DNA of 64,000 nt from Viridothelium virens (lineage: Eukaryota; Ascomycota; Dothideomycetes; Trypetheliales; Trypetheliaceae). A program made the translations under genes and the position numbers. This document shows, piece by piece, positions 44,763 through 58,175 of this stretch (its first letter is position 1; every line of letters starts with the position of its first letter). The notes under the pieces were generated by a model. That model ran no database searches and was not told where the DNA came from. It saw nothing but the letters and a program-made list of their open reading frames with translations. The DNA lies in contig ML991779.1 of NCBI GenBank assembly GCA_010094025.1, positions 469,225 through 533,224 on the forward strand, given 5' to 3'.

Positions 44763-45345
44763 GCGCCGGTTTGCAGTAAATATGCTGGCTGTTTCCAATA
44801 TTCTTGGGTACTTAGAAGACAATTCAAACTTATCATGGTGATCAAGAGTCGAGCTGTGTCATCTAAGGCAGAACCTAAGTCTCGTGAGGGACCCACTGGA
44901 CCTCAGGTGGTGTATCCCTTCCTCTTTGTTCAAACGGCGCACCTAGATCTTGCAGGTGTGAGTAGAGAGTGTGAAGGATTCTTAATTAGTAAAGAGCTGT
45001 TATGTGACATAGGCGAGGTTTATTAGATAGTGTAGATGAAATTCAACCTGGGCTGCCTTGTGTTCATGAGCTGAAAGACGCAGAGTGAGTTTGCATCGCA
45101 GCATGGCCCGTGCGCCCGCGACCTGCTTCCCCCAAACGAACAGCAACATTATCCCAAGCCAAGCTCCTGTCTGCTACAGTACCAACCCCATCTCCCTCCA
45201 CCACACTCCTTCACGACTCTCTTAATATTCTGCAGCCCATTTTCCATTGCTCTTCGACTGACTTGCCCCTTGAGTCATTTGCATCGGAACGAGCAGTTAG
45301 GGAGGCAGCGGTCGTTGATGAGGCCGCGTCTCGGGGGTTGTAATC
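44763..45345. other. Intergenic and clathrin 5' leader
   Basis: About 580 bp. A short ATG frame at 45103 (40-odd codons, Pro/Ser/Thr-rich) lies in the probable leader of the clathrin gene and could be an upstream ORF. Otherwise nothing was seen. Confidence 0.35.
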
Positions 45346-48300
45346 ATGGCTCCACTACCGATCAAGTTTAATGAGCTTCTTCAGGTGCGCTTTCTTTCTG
45401 AAATACTAGATCTCGAAGTACTGACTTAGCCGGATGCAGCTGACTTCAGTCGGCATACAAGTACGCAGACTACCTGTGCCCCGTTCGGCGCATACTGAGC
45501 ACGCTGCTCAACCTTTCTAATCATACTAACTTCCCCTACAGCCGGCGTCCATTGGCTTCAATTCTTGTGTGAGTTTGTTGTATCAGGTTTGTAATACTGC
45601 CTGCTGATCAGTGTTGCAGACGCTCGAGTCCGACCACTACGTATGCGTTCGCGAAAAGGCCGACGAGAATGCCTCACCTGAAGTTGTCATCATCGATCTA
45701 AAAAATAACAACAATGTCATACGGCGACCGATCAAGGCAGACAGTGCTATCATGCACTGGTCGCAGCAGATCATTGCTTTGAAGGCTCAGCAACGAACGT
45801 TGCAAATTTTCGACCTCGGCCAGAAAGCCAAGCTGAAGGCTGCCAATATGAACGACGATGTTGTGTTTTGGAAGTGGTATTCAAAAGACTCTATCGGTCT
45901 CGTTACGGATACGAGCATATATCACTGGAACATTATGGATCCGTCGCAAAGCGCTCCCGGCAAAGTCTTCGACAGAAGCCAAAACCTCAGCGTCAGTATA
46001 TTCCAAGTCTTTAGTGTATCTTCTTGTCTCAAACTACATTACAGGGCGCCCAAATCATCAATTACCGCGTCAGCGATGACGAAAAGTGGATGGTTTGCAT
46101 AGGAATTTCACAACAACAAGGTCGCGTGGTAGGTGCGATGCAACTGTATTCAAAAGAACGGGGCATCAGTCAATCCATCGAGGGCCATGCTGCAGCATTT
46201 GGAACTCTAAGATTGGAGGGTGCTTCAGCAGACACAAAGGTCTTCACCTTTGCCGTGCGATCCGCGAACGGGGCCAAGTTGCATGTAGTTGAGATTGACG
46301 CGCAACCGTCAAATCCCCGGTTTCCGAAGCAGGCAAAGGATATTTATTTCCCAGCCGAGGCAACAAACGACTTTCCTGTTGCACTTCAGGTCTCCCAAAA
46401 GTACGGTCTTATCTACATCATCACGAAATATGGATTTATTCACATCCATGACTTGGAAACCGCGAACCCCATCTTCATGAATCGAATCTCGAGTGACACC
46501 ATCTTCGTCACCTCCCCTGACTCTGAAGCAGCCGGTGTTGTTGGTGTAAACAGAAAGGGCCAGGTCCTGTCCGTTAGCGTGGATGACACTACAGTTATTC
46601 CATACCTCATGGAAAATCCTGCAAATAGCCAGCTCGCCTACAAGCTTGCTTCTCGAGCAAACTTACCAGGAGCTGATCACCTATATCAACAGCAGTTCCA
46701 GAACCTTCTTAGCGCACAACAGTACGTTGAGGCCGCCAAAGTTGCTGCAAATTCGCCGCGCGGCTTCTTGCGAACACCACAAACTATCGAGCAGTTCAAG
46801 CGTGTTCCTCAGGAGCCCAACCAACTCTCTGTGATCCTCCAATACTTTGGTATGCTTTTGGACAAGGGTGGCTTAAACAAATACGAAACCCTGGAACTGG
46901 TACGACCTGTCTTGATGCAAAATCGAAAGCACTTGCTGGAGAAATGGCTCAAAGAAGATAAGCTGGACTGTTCTGAAGAGCTTGGTGACATTGTTCGACC
47001 ACACGATGTGAACCTGGCGCTGCAAATCTACCTTAAGGCCAACGTGCCCGGAAAAGTCATTGCTGCGTTCGCCGAGTCTGGGCAGTTTGACAAGATCTTG
47101 CCATATGCGAAACAAGCGAGCTACACTCCCGATTTTAACGGCCTACTCCAGCACGTGATCCGCATGAATCCAGAGAAGGGGACTGAATTCGCCACGGCGC
47201 TGGCAAAGGATGAAAATGGTCCGCTCATCGACATTGACCGGGCAGTCGACATATTCCAGTCTCAAGGAATGATCCAGCAGGCCACAGCTTTCCTTTTGGA
47301 CGTTCTCTCTGCGAACAGACCTGAGCAAGGCCATTTGCAGACCAAGCTACTGGAGATGAATCTTCTAAACGCACCGCAAGTTGCTGATGCCATCCTAGGC
47401 AATGACATGTTCTCTCACTACGATCGTCAACGCATTGCGAAGCTCTGCGAGGGTGCCGGTCTTGCTGCAAGAGCTTTGGACCATTACGACGATCCTGCAG
47501 ATATCAAACGTGTCATCGTCCAAACCGACAAGATCTCCGAAGAATGGCTTATTAATTACTTTGGCAAGCTCACAGTCGAGAACTCGTTGGACTGCATGAA
47601 CGAGATGCTTCGTGTCAACATTCGACAGAATTTGCAAGCCGTGATTCACATTGCTCAAAAATACTCTGATCTGCTTGGAGCAAATAATATCATCGAACTT
47701 CTTGAGAAGTATCGAACCGCTGAAGGTCTCTACTATTATCTTGGAGGCATTGTGAATATCACCGAGGACAAGGACGTCACATTCAAGTACATCGAGGCTG
47801 CCACGCGGATGGGACAAATGAACGAAGTCGAGCGTGTTTGCCGTGATAGCAATGCCTACGACCCAGAAAAGGTTAAGAACTTTTTGAAGGAGGCTCGCCT
47901 CACGGAGCAATTGCCATTGATCATCGTTTGCGACCGCTTCAACATGATTCACGACCTCATCCTTTATCTATATCAGAATCAGCAGTTCAAGTCGATCGAG
48001 ATCTATGTGCAAAGAGTCAATCCCTCCCGTACTCCAGCCGTTGTTGGCGGCTTGTTGGACGTTGACTGCGACGAAGGCGTCATCAAGAATCTGTTAGCAT
48101 CTGTCAGCCCACAGTCCATTCCGATTGATGACCTCGTCTCCGAAGTCGAATCGCGGAACCGGTTAAAGCTTTTGCTCCCATTCCTTGAGGCTACCTTGGC
48201 AAGCGGTAATCAGCAGCAAGCAGTCTATAACGCTCTTGCAAAGATTTACATTGACTCAAACAACAATCCGGAGAAATTCCTAAAAGAGAACGACCAGTAC

Positions 48301-50729
48301 GATCCGCTGACCGTCGGAAAATACTGCGAGAAGCGGGATCCCAACCTTGCATACATTGCCTATAGGAAAGGGCAGAATGATCTTGAGCTCATCAGCATCA
48401 CAAACGAGAATTCAATGTTCCGCGCACAAGCACAATACCTACTTGAGCGTGAAGATCTTGAGATCTGGGAGTATGTTCTCAGCCCGAACAACATCCATCG
48501 TAGATCAGTTGTGGATCAGGTCATATCCACGGCAGTCCCCAATTCACAAGATCCTGAAAAGGTCTCTGTTGCCGTTAAGGCCTTCATTCAAAGCGATATG
48601 CCGACTGAATTAATCGAGCTTCTGGAAAAGATCATCCTCGAACCCTCGAGCTTCAGCGACAATTCAAGTTTGCAAAATCTCCTCATGCTTACTGCGGCCA
48701 AGTCAGACCGTGGGCGACTGATGAATTACATTCAGCAACTCTCAGCATATACCCCTGAGGACATCGCAGCCCAATGTATCGAGCTTGGAATGTACGAGGA
48801 GGCTTTCGAGATCTTCAAAAAGGACAATAAACATGCCGAAGCGATGGATGTTCTTGTCAACAACATTGTCAGCATTGACCGAGCGTTCGACTATGCAGAG
48901 CGCGTCGACACGCCAGATGTTTGGAGCAAGGTTGCTAAGGCGCAATTGGACGGCCTCCGGGTGACCGATTCCATTGACTCTTACATCAAAGCACAGGACG
49001 CTTCGAATTTCAATGAGGTCATCGACATTGCTACACATGCTGGAAAGGATGACGACCTTATCAAATACTTACGCATGGCCCGGAAGACTCTCCGAGAGCC
49101 TGCTATTGATACTGGTCTTGCTTTCTGCTTTGCTCGCACGCAACAGCTTCCTGAGCTCGAAGAGTTCCTACGCGGTCCCAATGTTGCTGATATCGAAGCC
49201 TCGGGCGATAAGGCGTACGAAGAAGGGTATCACGAGGCTGCTAAGATCTTCTTCACGAGTATCTCCAACTGGGCCAAGCTGGCAACGACCTTGGTCCACT
49301 TGGAAGATTACCAAGGAGCTGTCGAATGCGCCCGCAAAGCTAATAGTGTCAAGGTCTGGAAGCAAGTTAACGAAGCGTGTGTCGCCAAGAAAGAGTTCCG
49401 TCTCGCTCAGATTTGCGGTCTTAGCCTCATCGTCCACGCCGAAGAGCTCGCCGACCTGGTCAAGCAATACGAGCGTCAAGGTTACTTCGACGAACTGATT
49501 GCTCTTTTGGAAGCTGGTCTAGGTCTTGAGCGAGCACACATGGGCATGTTTACTGAGCTTGGCATTGCTCTCTCCAAATACCATCCTGAACGCGTGATGG
49601 AGCATCTCCGTTTGTTCTGGTCCCGTATCAATATTCCCAAGATGATTCGTGCATGCGAGGAGGCACATCTCTGGCCAGAACTTGTTTTCTTGTACGGTCA
49701 CTACGACGAATGGGACAATGCAGCGCTTGCCATGATGGAGCGATCATCGGACGCCTGGGAGCACCATTCATTCAAGGACACCATCATCAAGGTTGCCAAT
49801 CTCGAAATCTACTACCGTGCCCTTAACTTTTATTTGGAGCAACAGCCATCGCTCATCACCGACTTGCTGCAAGCACTCACCCCTCGTATTGATGTGAATC
49901 GTGTTGTACGCATGTTTGAGAAGTCTGACAACATCCCACTTATCAAGCCATTTTTGCTTAACGTCCAAGCGCAAAACAAGAAGGCTGTCAATAACGCGAT
50001 TAACGATCTCTTGATTGAGGAAGAGGACTACAAAACGCTCCGAGACTCGGTTGAGAATTATGACAACTATGATCCCGTCGACTTGGCGCAGCGGCTAGAG
50101 AAGCACGATCTGGTTTTCTTCAGGCAGATCGCTGCAAATATCTACCGTAAAAACAAGCGGTGGCAGAAATCGATTGAGCTCTCGAAGCAAGATAAGCTGT
50201 ATAAGGATGCTATTGAGACTGCTGCTATTTCCGGTAGAACTGATGTTGTGGAGGAGCTATTACAATACGTGAGTTCGGGCTTTTTACCGGCTACAGTGCT
50301 CGCGACTAATTTCATTCAGTTCGTTGGTATAGGTAGTCGCGAATGCTACGTCGGGATGCTTTACGCTTGCTATGACCTGATCCCTCTCCATACGGTCATG
50401 GAGCTCTCGTGGCGCCACGGCCTCACCGACTTCACCATGGTAAGTCGAACTTCCTCGTCTGTGAAGAAATCCAACTGACCGAGTAAATCCAGCCATTCAT
50501 GATCAACTTCATGGCACAACAATCGGCTACCATCGAACAGCTCAAGAAAGACAACGAGGAACGTAAGGCCAAAGAAGCCTCGCAGCAGAAGGAAGCCGAC
50601 GATACGCCTATTCTAGGCGGGTCACGGCTGATGCTCACACAAGGTCCAGTCAACAACGCACCAAGCCCGGCACCGTACGGCCAAGTGAATGGGATTGCGC
50701 CCCAGCCTACCGGTTTCCGAGCTTTCTAG
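45346..50729 (+). CDS. Clathrin heavy chain
   Basis: Model join(45346..45384, 45440..45460, 45542..45568, 45620..45991, 46045..50268, 50320..50439, 50493..50729), 1679 aa, the normal length. All junctions are GT-AG and in phase 0. The first three exons are tiny (39, 21 and 27 nt) and together read MAPLPIKFNELLQ-LTSVGIQ-PASIGFNSC before TLESDHYVCVREK. The N-terminal beta-propeller covers about residues 1-330; the alpha-zigzag CHCR repeats fill the rest up to the trimerisation region (ELSWRHGLTDFTM-PFMINFM). The C-terminus is a Gln/Lys-rich tail. The protein forms the triskelion of coated vesicles at Golgi, endosome and plasma membrane. Intron 5 has no stop codon. Confidence 0.96.
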
Positions 50730-52018
50730 ATTGAGAAAGGGTGTGGTAATGATATGGTGAGAAGGTTTTCGAGAAACAACTAATGCTAGTCCTGATTCAG
50801 GCCTCCTCTTGACGCCTCTTCATAGGCCTGCAAAAACCGATTGTAGGCTGATATGTACTTCCTCCGACTTTTTGAACTTTGTTACTTGTGCAGGTCACAT
50901 TCACAGCCTGGCACAAAAGGGATTGCTATGGTGGACGGGGCTTCTCTGTACTCTAGATATGATTTTTTTTGGTGTCTCTAAATTGATACTAGTATACCCT
51001 GCATAAGCCATTCTTCTCTACTGCACCCGGATGATGTACATTGCGACTGCGGTGAGACGCAGCCAAGGTGGCCAAGAGGGCGATCTCTCGAGAAGGTAAG
51101 TGGGTACCTGCAGATAGCTTATCAATCCCCGTCGCCGAGACCATTTACGAAACCGTTTGATTAAGATCCGCGCCGAGTAGTGAGCTGGCGGTGTGCGCGG
51201 TATGCTTCGGATACGATTGCGCCGGACTCGTTCTCCTTGGTAGAGCGGACATTAGTTTGGCAGTGATATCGTGGCTATCTGGACTACGATAATTATCGGC
51301 ATTGAGTGCAGAGGCGGAAGGGATAGAAGCCGAGAGGGGGTGTTTACGTCTCGACGTTTGGTCTTCGGAGCCAATCCACGAGTACCGAGGATGCTCGTGA
51401 GGAGATGGGGATGATAAAAGCATGAGGTATCCCGTCACCCCGTACGTAGTTCTACTAGGTAGTCACGGTAGTGTTGAGCCATCCACGCCATCTTTGGTGG
51501 GGCAAGTACGGTAGCTTCCCCCCGGCCGCAGCTTCCCAAGCTGTGTGAGCGAGACTTGGCGTCACTGAGCTCGGGCGTCGGTATGCGGGCAGCTTAGACA
51601 AGGCAAGCCAAACTATTCACCTATTCAACAATTCAAAACCGCGCGCTCGCCCACCATGTCTATCATCTTCCTACCCGCATCTGGACGCTTCCATTGCTCT
51701 TGAGCACAATTGGCTTGATCTCAGCCTTGCCGCACCTGAAACTGCTTCCGGGCAGCCTGACGGCCGTCCCGCATTCCGGGAGACACACCGACGTGTTGTA
51801 TACGTTGTACGGAGTACATAAGCTTAGCTGTTCAGAAGTACTCTTAGCCTCGCGCCGCATTGGAAGAGCAAGTTCTTGGGAGCTGGGTATACCGCGGAAC
51901 TATCCCTCAGAATTTCCCCTGGATTCCCTCATCATTTAGAAAGTTTGAACCTCGTCTCTGACCAAACACTCGCCCCACTATCCATCCCGCTCCCCTCATT
52001 CCATCCCACCCGTTCAAA
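50730..52018. other. Intergenic, promoter of pyruvate carboxylase
   Basis: About 1.3 kb with no supported gene. The last 70 bases are very C/T-rich, as in strong fungal promoters. A minus-strand frame near 51,150-51,440 lacks coding character. Confidence 0.4.
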
Positions 52019-55000
52019 ATGACGGACATTACCACAGACGCTCGCACCTCGCAGAGTGCGATTGCGGAGGATCATGATGACCACCATCATATTCACAGGG
52101 ACTCAGTCCATCAGCGTCTTCGAGCAAATAGCTCAATTATGCAATTGAACAAGATCCTGGGTATGTACTCACTCCTTAAGCTTTGTTTGCTCGGGGCAGA
52201 CGAGACACTCGCCCAAATCCCGAAGAAGACGAACAGAAATGCGATGAGAACACTTTTGAAAGCGGTCACTTGCTGACAACGACTCCTCGGGCAGTGGCCA
52301 ACCGTGGCGAAATCCCAATTCGCATCTTCCGTACCGCCCACGAGCTTTCGCTGCAGACCGTCGCCGTCTTCAGTTATGAGGACCGTCTCTCCATGCACCG
52401 TCAAAAGGCTGACGAGGCCTATGTCATTGGCAAGCGAGGTCAGTATACGCCAGTCGCGGCATACCTAGCAGGTGACGAGATCATCAAAATCGCAAAACAG
52501 CACGATGTGAATATGATTCACCCTGGTTATGGCTTCTTGAGCGAAAACGCCGAGTTCGCTCGGAAGGTTGAGAAGGCGGGTCTCATCTTCGTTGGGCCCA
52601 CACCAGATACCATCGATGGTCTGGGAGATAAGGTGAGCGCGAGGCGACTGGCTCAGAAGACGGGCGTGCCTTGTGTGCCCGGAACTCCCGGTCCGGTAGA
52701 GAAGTTTGAGGAGGTGAAGAGCTTCACAGATGAGTACGGATTCCCCATCATCATCAAAGCTGCCTTTGGTGGTGGTGGACGTGGTATGAGAGTTGTTCGT
52801 GATCAAGAATCACTGAAAGACTCATTTGAACGCGCTACCTCTGAGGCCAAATCTGCCTTTGGAAACGGTACAGTCTTCGTAGAGCGTTTCTTGGACAAGC
52901 CAAAACACATTGAGGTGCAGCTGCTAGGTGATAACCACGGAAATGTTGTACACTTGTACGAGCGTGATTGCAGTGTACAGCGTCGGCATCAAAAGGTAGT
53001 CGAGCTTGCACCTGCAAAGGACTTGCCTGAGGAGACTAGAGACGCAATCTTGAACGACGCTGTCAAGCTTGCAAGATCGGTCAACTACCGGAATGCAGGT
53101 ACTGCCGAATTCTTGGTGGACCAGCAGAATCGATATTACTTCATCGAAATCAATCCTCGAATGTAAGTGCCGCTCATAGTCTCTTTGATACTTCGACAAG
53201 CTACTAAAAACTTCTCAGTCAAGTGGAACACACAATTACCGAAGAAATCACTGGTATCGATATTGTTGCTGCTCAGATCCAGATCGCTGCTGGAGCGTCT
53301 CTACAACAGCTTGGCCTAACCCAGGACAAAATCTCTACTCGGGGATTTGCCATTCAGTGCCGTATCACAACCGAAGACCCGGCAAAGGGCTTCTCTCCTG
53401 ATACCGGTAAAATTGAAGTCTACCGGTCTGCTGGTGGTAATGGTGTACGTCTGGACGGTGGTAATGGCTTTGCTGGTGCAATTATTTCTCCCCATTACGA
53501 TTCTATGTTGGTCAAGTGCACATGCCATGGTTCAACGTATGAAATTGCACGACGAAAAATGTTGCGTGCGCTCGTTGAATTCCGCATCCGTGGTGTCAAG
53601 ACGAATATTCCGTTCCTGGCTTCTTTGCTTACGCATCCAACGTTTATCGAATCAAACTGCTGGACTACCTTCATTGATGATACTCCATCACTATTCACTC
53701 TTGTTGGGAGCCAGAATCGTGCACAGAAACTGCTTGCCTACTTAGGTGACCTGGCTGTTAATGGCAGTCAAATTAAGGGGCAAATTGGCGAGCCTAAATT
53801 CAAGGGTGATATTATCATGCCTACACTCAAGACGAGGGATGGCCACACAATCGATAGCACTGAGCCAAATAAGAAGGGCTGGAGAAATATTATAGTGGAG
53901 CAAGGGCCCGCTGCTTTCGCTAAAGCTCTGCGTAAAAATGAAGGAATGGTCCTCATGGATACTACCTGGCGTGATGCTCACCAATCGCTCCTAGCAACGC
54001 GTGTCCGGACAGTCGACCTCCTCAACATTGCGAAGGAGACGAGCTACGCCTACGGCAACGGTATCCTAGAGTGCTGGGGAGGGGCGACATTCGATGTTGC
54101 GATGCGCTTCTTATATGAAGATCCTTGGGACAGGTTGCGCAAGATGCGGAAACTAGTACCTAACATCCCCTTCCAAATGCTTCTCCGTGGAGCAAATGGT
54201 GTCGCTTATTCATCGTAAGCCTTCGTGAGAAAACAACTTTTGAAGCTAAAACTGACTACCCACAGCCTCCCTGACAATGCCATTTACCATTTCTGTGAGC
54301 AAGCACGGAAACACGGTGTAGATATCTTCCGCGTCTTCGATGCGCTGAATGACGCCGACCAGCTAGAAGTTGGTGTCAAAGCCGTGTTGAAAGCAAACGG
54401 CGTGGCAGAAGGTACACTCTGCTATAGCGGCGATATGCTGAACCCCAAGAAGAAATATAACCTTGAGTATTACATGGACCTTGTGGACAAGATTGTCAAA
54501 ATGGGGTCCCACATCATTGGCATCAAAGATATGGCTGGCGTACTCAAGCCTAAGGCTGCCACTCAACTCGTCGGCTCCATCCGTCAAAAATACCCCGACA
54601 TCCCCATTCACGTCCATTGCCACGACTCTGCCGGGACAGGTGTTGCGACTTACGTTGCGTGTGCTGAAGCGGGTGCCGACGCCGTTGACACCGCTACTGA
54701 CAGCATGTCTGGCATGACTTCTCAACCCAGCGTCGGCGCTTTGCTCGCCTCTCTCGAAGGCGGCAAGCATGATCCAGGCATGGACCTCGACCAAATTCGT
54801 GCCATTGACGGCTACTGGGCACAGCTTCGCCTCCTCTACTCTCCCTTCGAAGCCGGCCTCACCGGGCCCGACCCAGAAGTCTACGAGCACGAGATCCCCG
54901 GTGGCCAACTCACGAACCTCATCTTCCAAGCCTCACAACAAGGCCTCGGCGAGCAATGGGCCCAAACCAAGAAAGCCTACGAACAAGCCAACGACCTCCT

Positions 55001-55911
55001 CGGCGACATCGTCAAAGTGACCCCCACCTCCAAAGTCGTGGGCGACCTCGCCCAATTCATGGTCTCCAACAACCTCTCGCCCGACGCGGTCGTCGAACGC
55101 GCCGAATCCCTCGATTTCCCCTCTTCCGTTCTCGAATTCTTCGAGGGGCTCATGGGCCAACCCTACAAGGGCTTTCCGGAGCCGTTGCGCACGCAGGCGC
55201 TGCGCGGCCGGCGCAAGATGGACAAGCGTCCCGGCCTGTACCTCGAGCCCATGAACCTCGACAAGGTGCGCGCCGATCTTCGCGAGAAGTACGGGCACGC
55301 CTCGGAGACGGACGTCGCCAGCTACGCCATGTATCCCAAGGTGTTCGAGGACTATAAGAAGTTCGTCGCCAAGTACGGCGACCTCAGCGTCTTGCCAACT
55401 AAGTACTTCCTCGCGAAGCCCGAGATCGGCGAGGAGTTCAACGTCGAGCTGGAGAAGGGCAAGGTGCTGATTCTGAAGTTGTTGGCGGTCGGGCCCCTGA
55501 GCGAGCAGACGGGCCAGAGAGAAGTATTTTACGAGATGAATGGTGAGGTCAGGCAGGTCAGTGTGGATGATGTGCATGCGGCGGTGGAGAACAAGAGTCG
55601 GCCGAAGGCGGACCTGGGTGATAGCAGTCAGGTGGGGGCGCCGATGAGTGGGGTTGTGGTGGAGGTGCGGGTGCATGAGGGCGGTGAAGTCAAGAAGGGA
55701 GATCCGATTGCCATTTTGAGCGCGATGAAGATGGTAAGTTTTTCAATTTCCTTCGACAAACTTCGGTTGTCCGTGGAAAAGGTTGAAGCTAACCATGAAT
55801 CTCTAGGAAATGGTCATCTCTGCCCCGCATTCTGGCAAGATTGGTGGGTTGGAAGTCAAGGACGGAGACTCGGTGGATGGGCAGGACCTGATCTGCAAGA
55901 TCACAAAATAA
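52019..55911 (+). CDS. Pyruvate carboxylase, biotin enzyme
   Basis: Model join(52019..52160, 52295..53162, 53219..54214, 54266..55733, 55807..55911), 1192 aa; phases agree. The protein starts with a hydrophilic His-rich head (DHDDHHHIHRDS), with no mitochondrial presequence, as in cytosolic fungal enzymes. Biotin carboxylase follows: KILVANRGEIPIR, the ATP-grasp loop FGGGGRGMRVV and EINPRIQVEHT (split by intron 2). The carboxyltransferase TIM barrel includes DTTWRDAHQSLLATR and ALNDADQLEVGVKA. The biotinyl domain ends the protein; the biotin Lys lies in SAMKM, about residue 1157, and intron 4 sits right after it. The enzyme makes oxaloacetate for gluconeogenesis and anaplerosis. Confidence 0.96.
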
Positions 55912-56115
55912 AAGGACCAAGTGATGTAGAACTACGGCCGGACTACTCGTCGCGGGATCGTATGGCTGATGCCGGATTAGAACTTATCGGTGGCTGAAGT
56001 GTCATATAATTTTCTCTATTATGTGGTCTGAAAGCCATGACTTATGCTTGCTTGTTTCATTTCCCACTAATTACGGCAGTCCAGATTCAGAGTGATAGTC
56101 CCAGTGGTAGCCAAC

Positions 56116-57778
56116 TCAAAAAATGGCTCCTTTTTTCCTTGAATGGCCGCTATGCGGCTTTCGGTGAGATTTCGTAACCCTATTCGACCTAACCTTGTCG
56201 GACCGAGGACTGGATAAGGATAATTTTTGTACTTCCTCGGAATCTCCTAGTTTACCCTTCTGTCGGAATGACTGGCAGATAAAGGCGACTTTGACGGTGA
56301 TTTGTAGCCGCCTCGCCGCAAGCTCCTCAAACATGCGGTTGAATAGCATCGGCCAAGGTTCCTCCGTGTCAGAATCAAAATCCAGAATACTCATGTCTAT
56401 AATGATATAAATTTGAGATATGCCATCTAAGACAGAAGCAAGCAGATCGAACCATTCCCGCTCTGTTACGGCTGTTTGAAAACGTACCGCGCTCATCGTC
56501 ACCGCACGTTCATTGTGAAGCGCAGTATTTCGCTGGATAGCCTGAGATACCAAGTGTTTCAGAACGTTGATCGATGTGTGCTCTTTCGTCGAATGTATTC
56601 GTGGTGTCAGAGCCCATACGACGGGCACATTTGCATTTGCAATCAACTCAATGGCATCAATACCAAAGCCTCTGACTGTTCTGTTATTGCAGCGTGATGA
56701 CGCGCACACAGCGATTTGCGACGACTTAGGGTTCGCTGACCAGTTTTGGAGCTGGTTCGCATATTGAACCATGGGTTTCTCCTCGTAAGGCTCGTGTCTC
56801 CGAAGTTTTTTAGGATGGTATAACCGGCGGCATTCCTCTGGAGTTGGAAGGCTGGAACAAGCCGTAAAGGTCAATATCTGCGATAGCTGAACTTGGCTGA
56901 GTCTTTGATTTGTATCTAATATGCCGGAGTATTGTAATGTGTGATGTCCTGATGCCCTCCGTTAGACAGTACTCAATTGGGCGTGGGCTTGCTTACGCTC
57001 TAACAAGAGTTTCATTTCCATCAAGACATCCTGAGTATCCTTGTGCTCTTTCCGCATCTGCTGGAGCTCATTACGATTTTCCAGGAGCTCGAGTCGGGCT
57101 TGTCGTAGTTCTGTCCTGCTCATGCTGTGTGCAAGCCTTTCTATTCGCCGAGAGGTTTCCGAGACTTCATTTACGATATCTTTAAAGCGCAAACTGTATG
57201 GCCGTACCAAAGCGGATACAGCATGCTTGACTTTGCCCTCAGCGTACCACTGTATCGCCCGCTGGGCAAAGTCAATAATGTTTGCATAAAGTGTCTCGAC
57301 AAGCTCCTTCATTGCATCTGAAGGATAGAGCAGGAGATCACGCTCTGTTTGCGGCAGAGCATCAGCGATCCTGCAGAATGCTTTCCCAAGCTCTTTGGTG
57401 AGTTCTTCATGGTTGACTACGCCCTAGTCAGGGAGTTAGCGATACCTAAGCAAAGCAATGAACGCTTGGTTGACCAACCACAAACAGAAGCTTAAACGTG
57501 CCCCAAGCGAGTGCCACGTATTCGGGATGATGTTCCACAAACACATCTAGTATTTCTCCGTATAGATGTAATCTTGTGGAGAGTCTCGTCATCCACTTCC
57601 GAGCTTTGCTATTGGTACGGTGTTCATATTGTCGTTGGGCATCGACCACAGCACTGTGAACACTGACAATATCGGCATGGCCAGAAAGAAATTGTCGCAA
57701 GGCACTGTCTTCACTGAGAACTCCGTCGAGTAATTTCACTGCCTTGTTAAAGGCTGCCTGTGCTGGATCAGAGGCCAT
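56116..57778 (-). CDS. DUF7708 STAND-type protein, N-terminal signalling domain
   Basis: Model join(56116..56948, 56997..57423, 57479..57778), complement, 519 aa; phases agree. The first ~150 residues (EDSALRQFLSGHADIVSVH, HPEYVALAWGTFKLLFVGVVNHEE) match DUF7708, the N-terminal domain of many fungal NLR-like STAND proteins. A long coiled coil follows (SRTELRQARLELLENRNELQQMRKEH). The last half carries a block from LPTPEECRRLY and ends in a basic tail; no NACHT Walker motifs or C-terminal repeats are present, so it is a short or truncated member. It is head-to-head with the AAA+ gene at 58176. Two acceptors for intron 2 keep the frame (56948 or 56915). Confidence 0.78.
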
Positions 57779-58175
57779 GCTCGTAAGAGCTCAATACCTC
57801 TTCATGCTCGCAATTCGACAACTTCTGAGTTTGGCGTGATCGGAGCCCGCCCCCAACTCTTATTGATGATCCATTGAAAAGAGTCCAGCAGACGCGGAAG
57901 ATACAGTTCCGAGAACAGTGGCAATTAATATTCATATCGATGCCTGGGCCGTTCGAAAGACGTGCTAAAAGGTCTGCGACCGCGAGGGTCAGCTGCCTCA
58001 GCCTGCTCTTTCCGGATGGCGCAGGGGCTCAGCCTCATACTCTGGAAGCTACCTCAATTAATCCTTTGCGCCTTCAGAGGGAAGAAAATGGACATCGCAA
58101 GGCCAGATATCTTGCGCGGCATTGCTTAAGGACCTGGCAAGCGATTCCTCCTTATAGCCGTGGGTGTGTAAAAAG
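57779..58175. promoter_or_regulatory. Bidirectional region, DUF7708 and AAA+ genes
   Basis: About 400 bp between two divergent start codons. Both promoters must lie here. No clear TATA box or repeated word was seen. Confidence 0.45.

Noticed and set aside
54933-55676. 247-codon minus-strand frame in pyruvate carboxylase
   Set aside because: Antisense shadow of a conserved carboxyltransferase/biotinyl region.
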